Positions 56,062-64,000 are shown, counted from the first letter of the stretch. The stretch: DNA of 64,000 nt from an uncultured Eudoraea sp. (GCF_947490415.1 NZ_CANLGX010000002.1:124001-188000); one strand, 5' to 3'. Notes: generated by a model from the letters alone, not told the origin. A program made the numbers and translations.

Positions 56062-56889
56062 ATGGTCATTGACAGCCATCAGCATTTTTGGGAATATGAC
56101 CCCGTTCGGTATGCCTGGATTGATGATTCTATGAAAGTCCTTCAGAAAGATTTTCTTCCTGCAGATCTGGGTCCAATATTAAAAGATAATAAAGTGGATG
56201 GCTGTGTTGCGGTTCAGGCAGATCAGTCTGAAGCAGAGACAGAATTCCTGCTCCGGATGGCGGAGGAAAATGATTTTATCAAAGGAGTAGTTGGATGGGT
56301 AGACCTAAGAGCAGATAATATAGCAGACAGATTAGCGTATTTTTCACAGGATAAAAAGCTTAAAGGGGTAAGGCATATTGTACAGGAAGAACCGGATCCT
56401 GAGTTTATGCTACGAAAAGATTTTCAAAATGGCATAGGGCATTTGGCCCGGTTTGGCCTTACCTATGATATTCTGGTATATCCTAATCAGCTGGCTGCGG
56501 CAGTTTTATTGACAAGGGCATTTCCCGATCAGAAATTTGTGCTGGACCATATCGCCAAACCGCGGATCTCTGAAGGACTGGACAACCAATGGGTTCACTA
56601 TATTAAGGAATTAGCCTTAAACCCGAATGTAAGTTGTAAAGTATCGGGGATGGTTACAGAGACCAGGAATTTTAAATGGCAGCAGGAGGATTTTTCTCCA
56701 TTTATAAAGGTTGTCCTGGATACCTTTGGTTGGCAACGCCTTCTTTATGGATCGGACTGGCCGGTATGTCTTCTGGGTGGAAGTTATATGGAGGTATTAA
56801 CTATAATGACCGATTATATCAATAAATTACCTGAAAAGGAAAAAGCCGGGATCATGGGGTTAAACGCAATAAATTTTTACGCCCTTTAA
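56062..56889 (+). CDS. Amidohydrolase family, probable sugar lactonase
   Basis: The 275-residue product is an amidohydrolase of the L-fucono-/rhamnono-lactonase type. It begins MVIDSHQHFWEYDP, with the HxH metal motif. Other features are VLDHIAKPRI (His), and LLYGSDWPVCLLGG (Asp). Such enzymes open sugar lactones made by an SDR dehydrogenase. It lies 56 nt after the SDR gene and 21 nt before the FMN oxidase. Confidence 0.88.
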   Translation: MVIDSHQHFWEYDPVRYAWIDDSMKVLQKDFLPADLGPILKDNKVDGCVAVQADQSEAETEFLLRMAEENDFIKGVVGWVDLRADNIADRLAYFSQDKKLKGVRHIVQEEPDPEFMLRKDFQNGIGHLARFGLTYDILVYPNQLAAAVLLTRAFPDQKFVLDHIAKPRISEGLDNQWVHYIKELALNPNVSCKVSGMVTETRNFKWQQEDFSPFIKVVLDTFGWQRLLYGSDWPVCLLGGSYMEVLTIMTDYINKLPEKEKAGIMGLNAINFYAL

Positions 56890-56910
56890 CTTGAAAGAGA
56901 TAGTGTATAG

Positions 56911-58068
56911 ATGAGAAATAAAAAAGCGATAAAGTTCAATTCCAGATACCCTTCTATTGAAGATCTCCGCGAAAAGGCCAAAAAGCGGATCCCAAAATTT
57001 GCCTTTGAATACCTGGATGGTGGTTGCAATGAAGAGGTGAACCTGCGCAAAAACACCTCAGAGATCAGGGAAGTGGAGTTAAAACCCGATTATTTAACAG
57101 AGTACAAGGGGTACAACATGGAAACTGAACTTTTTGGTCATACTTACAGCGCCCCATTTGGAATTGCTCCTGTAGGGCTGCAAGGTCTTATGTGGCCCAA
57201 TGCTTCGGAAATACTGGCAAAGGCCTCGTTGGATTATAATATTCCTTTTATCCTTAGTACGGTGACTACTACCAATATAGAACGTGCCAGTGAACTCACA
57301 GAAGGCCGGGCCTGGTTTCAGCTTTATCACCCCGCAGAGAATTCCGTGCGCGATAATATCCTGTCAAGGGCAGAAGCTGCTGCCTGTCCGGTACTGGTCC
57401 TGCTCTGTGATGTACCTACCTTTGGTTTTCGGCCAAAAGAGATTCGCAATGGCCTGTCTATGCCTCCCAAAATGACGCTTAATAATGTGATGCAAATCCT
57501 GGGAAAACCAAATTGGGCACTTCAGACCTTAAAACACGGGCAACCCAATTTTGAAACGTTAAGGCCCTATATGCCAAAAAACCTCAACCTGAAACATCTT
57601 GGTTTATTTATGGATAAGATGTTTTCGAAAAGGATGAATGAGGAAAAAATAGCTCCTATCAGGGATAAATGGAAAGGCAAAATAGTATTGAAGGGCGTTG
57701 CAACGGAAGCAGATGCAGAAAAGGCCATAAAATTGGGACTGGATGGGATTATCGTATCTAACCATGGTGGCCGTCAATTAGATGCCGGTGAATCTACCAT
57801 AAAGCCCATGACCCGTATTGCCAATAAGTACGGGGACCAGATTACGGTGATGATTGACAGCGGGCTTCGCTCCGGACCGGATGTGGCCCGGGCACTTGCC
57901 AGTGGGGCTGCTTTTACCTTTATGGGCCGTTCTTTTATGTATGGGGTTTCTGCACTGGGCAAAGAAGGAGGAGTCCATACCATTTCATTGCTGCAAACCC
58001 AGCTGCAGCAGGTAATGGAGCAACTAGGTTGTAATAAGACAAGTGATTTTCCTCGGCATTTAGTTTAG
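56911..58068 (+). CDS. FMN-dependent alpha-hydroxy-acid oxidase (lactate dehydrogenase-like)
   Basis: The 385-residue product is a TIM-barrel FMN enzyme of the LldD/glycolate oxidase family. The catalytic His lies in VSNHGGRQLDAGES, and the FMN-phosphate site in MIDSGLRSGPDVARALASGA. It likely oxidises L-lactate or a related 2-hydroxy acid. L-lactate is an end product of the oxidative L-fucose and L-rhamnose routes, which fits its place at the end of this operon. A 529-nt gap follows. Confidence 0.92.
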   Translation: MRNKKAIKFNSRYPSIEDLREKAKKRIPKFAFEYLDGGCNEEVNLRKNTSEIREVELKPDYLTEYKGYNMETELFGHTYSAPFGIAPVGLQGLMWPNASEILAKASLDYNIPFILSTVTTTNIERASELTEGRAWFQLYHPAENSVRDNILSRAEAAACPVLVLLCDVPTFGFRPKEIRNGLSMPPKMTLNNVMQILGKPNWALQTLKHGQPNFETLRPYMPKNLNLKHLGLFMDKMFSKRMNEEKIAPIRDKWKGKIVLKGVATEADAEKAIKLGLDGIIVSNHGGRQLDAGESTIKPMTRIANKYGDQITVMIDSGLRSGPDVARALASGAAFTFMGRSFMYGVSALGKEGGVHTISLLQTQLQQVMEQLGCNKTSDFPRHLV

Positions 58069-58597
58069 GTTTATAGTTGTTGACAAATAAATATGCACCG
58101 TGGACTACATAATACCTTAGAACCCCAAAGAAACATTCCATAGCGCATTATTATATTCACAGTTTCACTACTCTTAAATTATCATTTTAAAAGTTAAAAT
58201 AGGGATATATATTCTTTTGATAAATTGTGTATATAAGTTGGTAATACAGTTTGTTTGGAATAAAAAAATTGATAATTTTTCCCAGTGAATGTGAGAAAAG
58301 AACACATTCAATGATAGCGGATAGATGTTAAAAGGATTAAAAAGGTTATTGATCGGTTTTATAGGTTCTTTTGCGGTTTTATAGCTTATATTTAATATAA
58401 TTGCACTAGTTTTTGCCGCTTTCAGTTTGCCGTCAAATTATTTTAAGATTTGTTCAAGAAGAGAGGATATTAATTTATGACGGCCGAAAGAATACTAATT
58501 AGGAGAGATTAAAATATAAATAGTTCCCCAACATGCGATTACGTGCAAAGTTGTACATGCGCTTTTTATTATAATAGAAACTATTTTATACCCCACT
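58069..58597 (+). other. 529-nt gap before the polysaccharide cluster
   Basis: No gene is seen. It holds an 8-bp inverted repeat (TGAATGTG at 58286-58293, CACATTCA at 58303-58310, 9-nt loop, no T-run). It also holds an 11-bp direct repeat (CGGTTTTATAG at 58354-58364 and 58374-58384, exactly 20 bp apart). The direct repeats lie on one helix face and could be operator half-sites. No clear TAnnTTTG box precedes the transferase gene. Confidence 0.5.
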
Positions 58598-59956
58598 ATG
58601 ACGTATTTCTACGATTATATTTCGAACACTTACATACTTGCCTTTTTGGGAGGGTTAATGGCCTTTGTTTTGGCCAATAGGATTATCCCCGTAATTATCC
58701 ACACGGTACGCTCAAAGAACCTGATGGACGAGCCCGGCGATCGCAGTGCGCATTCAACAAAAACCCCAACCTTAGGCGGAGTTGGAATGTTTGTAGCATT
58801 TGCCGTATCCTTAATTCTTTTTGGAATACTGGCGGGTTTGGAACGGCCGGATTTGGTTAAACTTTTGTCGCTGGTACTCGCTACGATAATCCTAATTTTT
58901 CTAGGGATCAAAGATGACCTTATTGCCCTTGCTGCCAGGAAAAAGTTTCTTGGCCAACTAATTTCCACGGGGATAGTTATTTTCCTGACCGATGTCAGAA
59001 TTACAAGTTTTGAAGGACTATTAGGCATTGGGGAGTTACCTTACTTGGTTTCGGTATTGTTTACGGTTTTTGTTTTTATTCTGGTCATCAATTCCTTTAA
59101 CCTTATTGATGGAATAGATGGTTTAGCAGGTACCATTAGTATTATAACGAGTTTGTCTTTCGGGTTGTTCTTTCTCTTAAATAGGGATTTTTTAATGGTG
59201 TTGGTTTCTTTTAGTTTAATTGGCGCCATTGGTGCGTTTTTACGGTATAACCTGTCCGGTACCAGAAAATTATTTATGGGAGATTCAGGCTCTATGGTTA
59301 TCGGCTATTTATTGGCGTATCAGGGGATTCGTTTTCTGGAATTAAATTTAAGCGCGTCTTCCACTTTTACCATTTCAAACGGACCTATACTGCTGTTGGC
59401 CATTTTATCATTTCCCTTACTGGATACGCTTAGGATTTTTATTATCCGGGCAAGAGAAAGGCGCAGCCCTTTTGATGCAGACCAGAATCATATCCACCAC
59501 CGTTTACTGGAGAGGGGATTAAGTCATAAACAAGCTACAATATTGCTGGCTATTGTAAATATTCTGGTAATAGAGTTGGCTGTTCTGCTTAAAGATCTGG
59601 AAATAAACGTCCAATTAGTCGCTGTTACGCTACTGGGATCCTTACTTTATACCTTGCTTTTTAGTCTTAACAGGCTACGTGAAAAAGTCATAAAATTTAA
59701 TGATCTCAGAAGGGTAAAAAAACAAGGAAGAGTGATAAGAATGGGAATTCAGGACGGGTTTGTTTCTCAAAGGATAGTGTCTTCTCCTTTTAATAAAAGG
59801 GTAAGCAAAAAAACCGGAGTAAACAGTTCAGATGCTTCTAAAGATAAAGAATGGCTTATAGGTGAAAAGCGGATTAAAGAATGGGAAAAATCCAAAAAAC
59901 AAAATCTAAGCACTAATAAGTGGAAAGAAAATAGAAAATCGGCTATAACGAAATAA
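58598..59956 (+). CDS. WecA/MraY-family polyprenyl-phosphate sugar-1-phosphate transferase
   Basis: The 452-residue product has about eleven membrane segments (~1-345) and a basic C-terminal tail (~350-452). Family motifs are TPTLGGVGM, GIKDDLIAL (Mg-binding Asp pair), NSFNLIDGIDGLAG, FMGDSGSMVIG and DQNHIHHRLLERG. It would link the first sugar phosphate (often GlcNAc-1-P) to undecaprenyl phosphate, starting a surface polysaccharide or glycan. Both the position ahead of upxY and the fold support this. Confidence 0.93.
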   Translation: MTYFYDYISNTYILAFLGGLMAFVLANRIIPVIIHTVRSKNLMDEPGDRSAHSTKTPTLGGVGMFVAFAVSLILFGILAGLERPDLVKLLSLVLATIILIFLGIKDDLIALAARKKFLGQLISTGIVIFLTDVRITSFEGLLGIGELPYLVSVLFTVFVFILVINSFNLIDGIDGLAGTISIITSLSFGLFFLLNRDFLMVLVSFSLIGAIGAFLRYNLSGTRKLFMGDSGSMVIGYLLAYQGIRFLELNLSASSTFTISNGPILLLAILSFPLLDTLRIFIIRARERRSPFDADQNHIHHRLLERGLSHKQATILLAIVNILVIELAVLLKDLEINVQLVAVTLLGSLLYTLLFSLNRLREKVIKFNDLRRVKKQGRVIRMGIQDGFVSQRIVSSPFNKRVSKKTGVNSSDASKDKEWLIGEKRIKEWEKSKKQNLSTNKWKENRKSAITK

Positions 59957-60060
59957 GCGAAGATGTTTATTTGCGTCCGGTAATTAATCATAAATTTTAG
60001 AGATAGATAATATTAACGTGTCTTCTGTTTATATTGGAGGAAGCGAAAGGAGGCCTCACC

Positions 60061-60091
60061 TTTGGCCGTAGTATCTCAATAATTAAATTTG
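60061..60091 (+). promoter_or_regulatory. Bacteroidota-type promoter of upxY
   Basis: TTTG at 60061-60064 and TAAATTTG at 60084-60091 are 19 nt apart, a textbook -33/-7 pair for this phylum. The -7 box ends 11 nt before the upxY ATG. Confidence 0.8.
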
Positions 60092-60102
60092 GATAGGGAA
60101 CT

Positions 60103-60579
60103 ATGAATTGGTACGTAATCTACACCAGGCCCAGATGGGAATTAAAAATATATACCGCGCTTTTAGAACAGGGCATAGAGGCCTATTGCCCTAGCTATAG
60201 TGTGGTACGCCAATGGAGTGACCGGAAGAAAAAAATAAGACTGCCTTATTTCAAGGGCTATGTATTTGTGCGACTGCAGGAAGCAGACCGAAACCGGGTA
60301 TTCCGGATCCCCGGCGTGATGAGGTATTTAATGTGGCAGGGCATGGTTGCAAGGGTGCGGGATAAGGAAATAGGATTGATGAAGGAATATCTGGACGGCG
60401 AACAGCAGGAGGCTCCCAGAGTAGAGCGTTTGTCGGTTGGGGAGAAGGTCACCTTTACCCGTGGGGCACTAAAAGACCGGGATGCTGTGGTGGAAGAAAT
60501 AGGGCAACAATGTGTTCGGTTGGTACTGCCGGTTCTCGGTTACCGGATCACGGCACGTATGGCAGACCTGGTGCCATAG
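60103..60579 (+). CDS. UpxY-like NusG-family transcription antiterminator
   Basis: The 158-residue product has an N-terminal NGN domain (MNWYVIYTRPRWELKIYTAL, YFKGYVFVRLQ) and a C-terminal KOW domain (SVGEKVTFTRGALKDRDAVVEEI). UpxY proteins are specialised NusG paralogues encoded at the start of Bacteroidota polysaccharide operons; they let polymerase read through the operon leader. The gene is followed at once by a duplicated hairpin/terminator region, a likely target. Confidence 0.9.
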   Translation: MNWYVIYTRPRWELKIYTALLEQGIEAYCPSYSVVRQWSDRKKKIRLPYFKGYVFVRLQEADRNRVFRIPGVMRYLMWQGMVARVRDKEIGLMKEYLDGEQQEAPRVERLSVGEKVTFTRGALKDRDAVVEEIGQQCVRLVLPVLGYRITARMADLVP

Positions 60580-60647
60580 TGTACCATGGCATCTCCTTAG
60601 GCTTGCCGGAGTGGTGCCATTGTACCTCTTAGGCTTGCCGGAGAGGT
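60570..60647 (+). repeat. Imperfect tandem duplication of the upxY 3' end
   Basis: Copy A (60570-60611) begins with the last codons of upxY. Copy B (60613-60647) repeats GGTGCCAT and, 7-18 nt later, the 15-nt block CTTAGGCTTGCCGGA (60596-60610 and 60628-60642). Copy A can fold as ATGGCA...TGCCAT with an inner CTCC/GGAG. Copy B forms the terminator stem. Confidence 0.7.
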
Positions 60648-60656
60648 ATCTTTTTT
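60622..60656 (+). terminator. Terminator after upxY, possible antitermination target
   Basis: Stem TACCTCT (60623-60629) with AGAGGTA (60642-60648), 12-nt loop, then a short C and six T. It lies between upxY and rfbC, where an UpxY-controlled terminator would be expected. Confidence 0.7.
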
Positions 60657-60865
60657 ATCTATTCACTATGAACTATTTTTGCGGAAACCAAGCCTTTTGG
60701 TTCAATTTAAAATGGGACTCATAGCGGCGGAGCCGTGGGATAAAGTAGTGATGCCCTCAGTAAAAAGATGGAACTTTAGACCATAGCACAATACCAAAAG
60801 TAAATCTGGTAGGCGATAAAACTCACAGAGAAATCGTTACATTTAATAAATTAATTAGCTTAGAC

Positions 60866-61438
60866 ATGGAATTCAGAAGATTGGAAATACCTGAAGTAGT
60901 CTTATGTGAGCCGAATATTATTGGGGACGATCGGGGTTATTTTACAGAAACCTACAGACTAGACAAACTCAATGAATTTTTAGGGTATCCCATTCATTTT
61001 TGTCAGGATAATGAATCCATGTCCTCTTATGGCATTTTAAGGGGCTTGCATTATCAACTACCCCCATACGCTCAAACAAAACTCGTACGGGTGCTTAAAG
61101 GAAGTGTGCTCGATGTTGCTGTTGATATCAGAAAAGGTTCCCCAACCTTCGGACAGCATGTTGCTGTGGAATTAAGTGGAGAAAACAAGAAGCAATTATT
61201 GATCCCCAGGGGTTTTGCACACGGCTTTTTGGTAATGAGTAAGGAGGCTCTTTTTGCCTATAAAGTAGATAATTATTACAGCAGGGATTGGGACCGGGGA
61301 ATTGCCTATAATGATCCTGCGCTCGGGATTGACTGGAAACTGGCAGAAAACAAGGTAGAATGCTCTGTGAAAGATTCCCACCTCCCTTTATTAAAGGATG
61401 TTCAATATTTTGAACATAACATGAATTTATATGCATAA
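60866..61438 (+). CDS. rfbC: dTDP-4-dehydrorhamnose 3,5-epimerase
   Basis: Cupin-fold enzyme of dTDP-L-rhamnose synthesis, 190 residues. Catalytic and binding features are DDRGYFTETYR, FCQDNESMSSYGILRGLHYQLPP (His), DVAVDIRKGSPTFG, and PRGFAHGFLVMS. It overlaps the next gene by 8 nt. rfbA and rfbB are not in the window and must lie elsewhere or further downstream. Confidence 0.96.
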   Translation: MEFRRLEIPEVVLCEPNIIGDDRGYFTETYRLDKLNEFLGYPIHFCQDNESMSSYGILRGLHYQLPPYAQTKLVRVLKGSVLDVAVDIRKGSPTFGQHVAVELSGENKKQLLIPRGFAHGFLVMSKEALFAYKVDNYYSRDWDRGIAYNDPALGIDWKLAENKVECSVKDSHLPLLKDVQYFEHNMNLYA

Positions 61439-62690
61439 TATTTTAGTTACCGGAGCGAATGGGCAACTGGGTTCTGAATTGCGAGCTCTGGAGTTCCATT
61501 ATCCTTCCTATAATTTCATTTTTACAGATTCGAAGCAACTGGATATTACCACTTATAGAGCGGTGGAAAAATACATAGAACAAAATGCCATTACGGCGAT
61601 CATCAACTGTGCGGCCTATACGGCCGTAGATAAGGCAGAAACGGATTCCACCAAGGCCAATGCATTAAATCATCTGGCCGTTGAAAACCTTGCAAAGATT
61701 TCAAAAGCCAGGGGTATTACGCTGATACATATTTCAACAGATTATGTGTTCGACGGTACGTCTGACAGGCCTTATACAGAAGAAGATGTTCCTAACCCAC
61801 AAAGTGTTTATGGCAAAACAAAGCTGGCGGGTGAAAAAGCCATGCAACGCGTAAATCCACCTAATTCCATAATTATAAGGACCTCCTGGCTCTATTCCAA
61901 CTATGGGACAAATTTTGTAAAAACCATGTTGAGACTGGGCAAGGAAAAAAACGAGATCAGTGTTATCGCTGATCAGAAAGGGACACCCACCTATGCCGGG
62001 GACCTGGCAAAAACCATTTTGGAAATACTGCCTAAAATAAAAAATGATAAGGTGGAAGTTTACCATTATTCTAATGAGGGTGTCTGTAGTTGGTACGATT
62101 TTGCCAAAGCCATCTTTGCGTTAAAAAAAATGTTCATAAAAGTAGATCCCATCAAATCTACTGAATTTCCCACCCCGGCAAAAAGGCCCCATTACAGTAT
62201 TTTGAACAAAAGGAAGATCATAGAAGCCTTTCAACTAAAAATTCCGACCTGGGAAGATTCCCTGGCACGATGCTTGCGAAAACCTGAACCCAAAATTCTT
62301 AAACTTCCAAAAATACTCGATATTAGAGGAAACTTAAGTTGGTTTGAAAACAGCAATCAAATTCCATTTGATATAAAAAGGACCTATTTTATAAATGATG
62401 TCCCTGGCGGTGAGATTAGAGGGGGCCATGCTTTTAGAAAATCAACTGAGTTTATTGTTGCGCTTTCCGGAAGTCTTGATGTTGTCCTGAATGATGGTAA
62501 TAAGGAAATAAAATATAGTTTAAACAGATCTGATTATGGATTATATATCCCAAATTTAATTTGGAGGAAAATGGAGAATTTTTCAGCTAATGCATTTGCT
62601 TTAATTGTTTCATCCATTTCATATAATACAGCAGATTATATTAGAGACTTTGAAAATTTTCAAATAATAAGAAATGAAGCTAAAGGATAA
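61431..62690 (+). CDS. rfbD: RmlD-FdtA fusion: dTDP-4-dehydrorhamnose reductase plus 3,4-ketoisomerase-like domain
   Basis: Residues 1-283 form RmlD, the last step of dTDP-L-rhamnose synthesis: GANGQLG at 8-14, STDYVFDG, and YGKTK at 127-131. Residues ~288-419 form a complete FdtA/WxcM-like cupin (KLPKILDIRGNLSWFENS, DVPGGEIRGGHAF, ALSGSLDVVLNDG). FdtA isomerises dTDP-4-keto-6-deoxyglucose at C3/C4 for 3-amino sugars. The junction (about 62277-62295) joins the normal RmlD end to the normal FdtA start with no stop. A TTG at 62274 could start the FdtA part alone. It overlaps the next gene by 17 nt. Confidence 0.9.
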   Translation: MHNILVTGANGQLGSELRALEFHYPSYNFIFTDSKQLDITTYRAVEKYIEQNAITAIINCAAYTAVDKAETDSTKANALNHLAVENLAKISKARGITLIHISTDYVFDGTSDRPYTEEDVPNPQSVYGKTKLAGEKAMQRVNPPNSIIIRTSWLYSNYGTNFVKTMLRLGKEKNEISVIADQKGTPTYAGDLAKTILEILPKIKNDKVEVYHYSNEGVCSWYDFAKAIFALKKMFIKVDPIKSTEFPTPAKRPHYSILNKRKIIEAFQLKIPTWEDSLARCLRKPEPKILKLPKILDIRGNLSWFENSNQIPFDIKRTYFINDVPGGEIRGGHAFRKSTEFIVALSGSLDVVLNDGNKEIKYSLNRSDYGLYIPNLIWRKMENFSANAFALIVSSISYNTADYIRDFENFQIIRNEAKG

Positions 62691-63120
62691 TACCGTCAAT
62701 ATGTGCTTTACTATTGAAGTTTCAAAAGTCCATAATATTGTTGGAGATAATACTTCAGTTAAAAATGACCTTAACATTCCATTTGAAGTAAAAAGGATTT
62801 ATTATTTGTACGATGTGCCTGGAGGTGAGAAACGAGGTGGGCATGCCCATTATGAACTCGAACAATATATTTTGGCCGTCAGTGGAAGTTTTGATGTAAT
62901 CATTGATGACGGAACAGATAGAAGAATAGTAACTTTAAATAGTCCCAATTTGGCACTTCACATTGTACCGGGACTTTGGAGGGAATTGGAAAATTTTTCT
63001 CATGATGCAATTTGTTTGGTTATCGCCTCACATAAATATGACGAAGGGGATTATATACGAGATTACTATTCATTTTTAGAATTAAGCAGGCGCAAAAAAA
63101 TTGACAGAGAAGACGAGTAG
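62674..63120 (+). CDS. Second FdtA/WxcM-like cupin
   Basis: The 148-residue product is a paralogue of the C-terminal part of the preceding fusion (IPFEVKRIYYLYDVPGGEKRGGHAHYELEQ compared in order with IPFDIKRTYFINDVPGGEIRGGHAF). A dTDP-4-keto-6-deoxyglucose 3,4-ketoisomerase or related cupin role is likely. The ATG at 62674 overlaps the fusion; a second in-frame ATG is at 62701. FdtA paralogue pairs suggest isomers or a divided function. Confidence 0.85.
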   Translation: MKLKDNTVNMCFTIEVSKVHNIVGDNTSVKNDLNIPFEVKRIYYLYDVPGGEKRGGHAHYELEQYILAVSGSFDVIIDDGTDRRIVTLNSPNLALHIVPGLWRELENFSHDAICLVIASHKYDEGDYIRDYYSFLELSRRKKIDREDE

Positions 63121-63199
63121 GTTACTTCGTAAGTGAAGGAACTTTAGAAATACGTTATCATTTATTGACAGGGTGACCAATAATTGTGGGAGTTTTTTA

Positions 63200-64000
63200 A
63201 TGATTGAAATCAGAAAATACAAAAAAGAGGACAAAGAGGTTTGGGATGATTTTATTAAAAACTCTAAGAATGGAATTTTTCTATTTTATAGGGATTATAT
63301 GGATTATCATAAAGAGAGATTCGTGGATCACTCTTTGATTGTTTCTGATGAAACAAGAATTATTGCCCTTTTCCCTGCCAATGAGAAAGAAGTAACCCTT
63401 GTATCTCATGGGGGTTTAACCTTTGGTTCGTTGATCATGAGCCATGGGATTAAAGCTGTGCAAGTCCTTGAAGTATTTCAGTTAATTAAGGAATATTATA
63501 CGAAATTGGGGTTTAAAAAAATCGTACTCAAAATATCTCCGCATATATTTCATCGCTATCCTTCTCAGGAAGACCTGTACGCCTTATTCAGATTGAATGC
63601 AACCCTCATAAGAAGAGATATTTCATCTGTAATTAAAATGGATGGCAGGGTTCCATTTTCCAAACCTAAAAGACGCGCTGTAGAAAAATGCATTCGGGAT
63701 GGTATGGTCTTTTCGGAGAATAAGGACTTTACCGAATATTGGAATTTGTTAACAGAAGTCGTGTCAAAATTCAATGTAAAACCCGTTCATTCCCTGGAGG
63801 AAATAGTTTATTTGAATAAACGCTTTCCGGAAAAAATCAGATTATTTGAAGCCAGAAAAGAGGGTATGCTGTTAGCGGGATTAGTAATTTATGATTATGA
63901 TACCGTTGTTCATGTTCAATATCAGGCAAATTCCCCGGAAGGAAGAAAAATGGGTGCTTTGGAATTTTTGAATCATAATTTGATCAATGAAACTTTTAAA
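63200..64000 (+). CDS. GNAT/FemAB-like acyltransferase (3' end outside window)
   Basis: The open frame of 267 codons runs from ATG 63200 to the window end without a stop. It begins MIEIRKYKKEDKEVWDDFI and later has IRLFEARKEGMLLAGLVIYDYDTVVHVQY and SPEGRKMGALEFLNHNL, the pattern of GNAT/FemAB-like transferases often found in Bacteroidota sugar clusters. Next to the FdtA proteins it may acetylate or acylate an amino sugar; the true substrate is unknown. Confidence 0.75.
   Translation, partial: MIEIRKYKKEDKEVWDDFIKNSKNGIFLFYRDYMDYHKERFVDHSLIVSDETRIIALFPANEKEVTLVSHGGLTFGSLIMSHGIKAVQVLEVFQLIKEYYTKLGFKKIVLKISPHIFHRYPSQEDLYALFRLNATLIRRDISSVIKMDGRVPFSKPKRRAVEKCIRDGMVFSENKDFTEYWNLLTEVVSKFNVKPVHSLEEIVYLNKRFPEKIRLFEARKEGMLLAGLVIYDYDTVVHVQYQANSPEGRKMGALEFLNHNLINETFK

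Noticed and set aside
60512-60724. 70-codon frame over the end of upxY and the terminator
   Set aside because: It overlaps upxY, runs through the duplicated hairpin and is Trp/Leu-rich without pattern; a chance frame.

Overview
The window looks like a chromosomal segment of a Flavobacteriaceae bacterium (phylum Bacteroidota), probably a marine relative of Maribacter, Zobellia or Muricauda; the genus cannot be fixed from sequence alone. Evidence: AT-rich DNA; TAnnTTTG promoter boxes with an upstream TTG or TTTG; an STN-domain TonB receptor with FecR and an ECF sigma factor; many lipoproteins with acidic residues after the Cys; zinc-free forms of L36 and S14; and the order rplQ-carA-eno-gltA followed by two arginine/citrulline-type hydrolases. 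No rRNA, tRNA, CRISPR array, prophage or insertion sequence was recognised.

Layout. 1-9300: the spc/alpha ribosomal gene cluster (rpsQ, cut by the window edge, to rplQ) with secY, infA, rpmJ and rpoA, closed by a strong terminator. 9336-15533: carA, eno, gltA and two guanidine-modifying-superfamily hydrolases, the second being CtlX. 15766-19186: reverse-strand cell-surface and SDR genes. 19348-21135: argS. 21216-27199: a cell-surface signalling locus. Its reverse-strand arm holds an ECF sigma factor, FecR and an STN-TonB receptor; its forward arm is one large repeat-built lipoprotein. Both arms carry the same unusual promoter signature, so they appear to form one self-regulated unit. 27372-46280: housekeeping and accessory genes (ffh, folD, queE, HerA-like ATPase, GH171/NamZ-like muramidase, LolC/E-like permease, cysteine synthase, peptidases). 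46340-52218: a sulfur-related group (Crp/Fnr regulator with clustered Cys, SulP permease, persulfide-dioxygenase-like MBL fold with two rhodanese domains, YgaP-like membrane domain) followed by three very small membrane proteins. 52256-53653: a DEDDh exonuclease fused to a GIY-YIG nuclease. 53811-58068: a four-gene sugar operon resembling part of the L-fucose/L-rhamnose oxidative route. 58598-64000: the start of a surface polysaccharide cluster (WecA/MraY-like transferase, UpxY/NusG-like antiterminator, rfbC, an rfbD-fdtA fusion, a second fdtA-like gene, and an acetyltransferase cut by the window end).

Main points for a second look: the paired ECF-type promoters and the 4+3 repeat architecture of the lipoprotein they would control; an in-frame TAA in the 5' part of a YkgJ-family gene; the RmlD-FdtA fusion next to a second FdtA paralogue; a duplicated hairpin/terminator module copied from the 3' end of upxY; and several genes whose -7 promoter box lies only 2-8 nt before the start codon, suggesting leaderless or very short-leader mRNAs.
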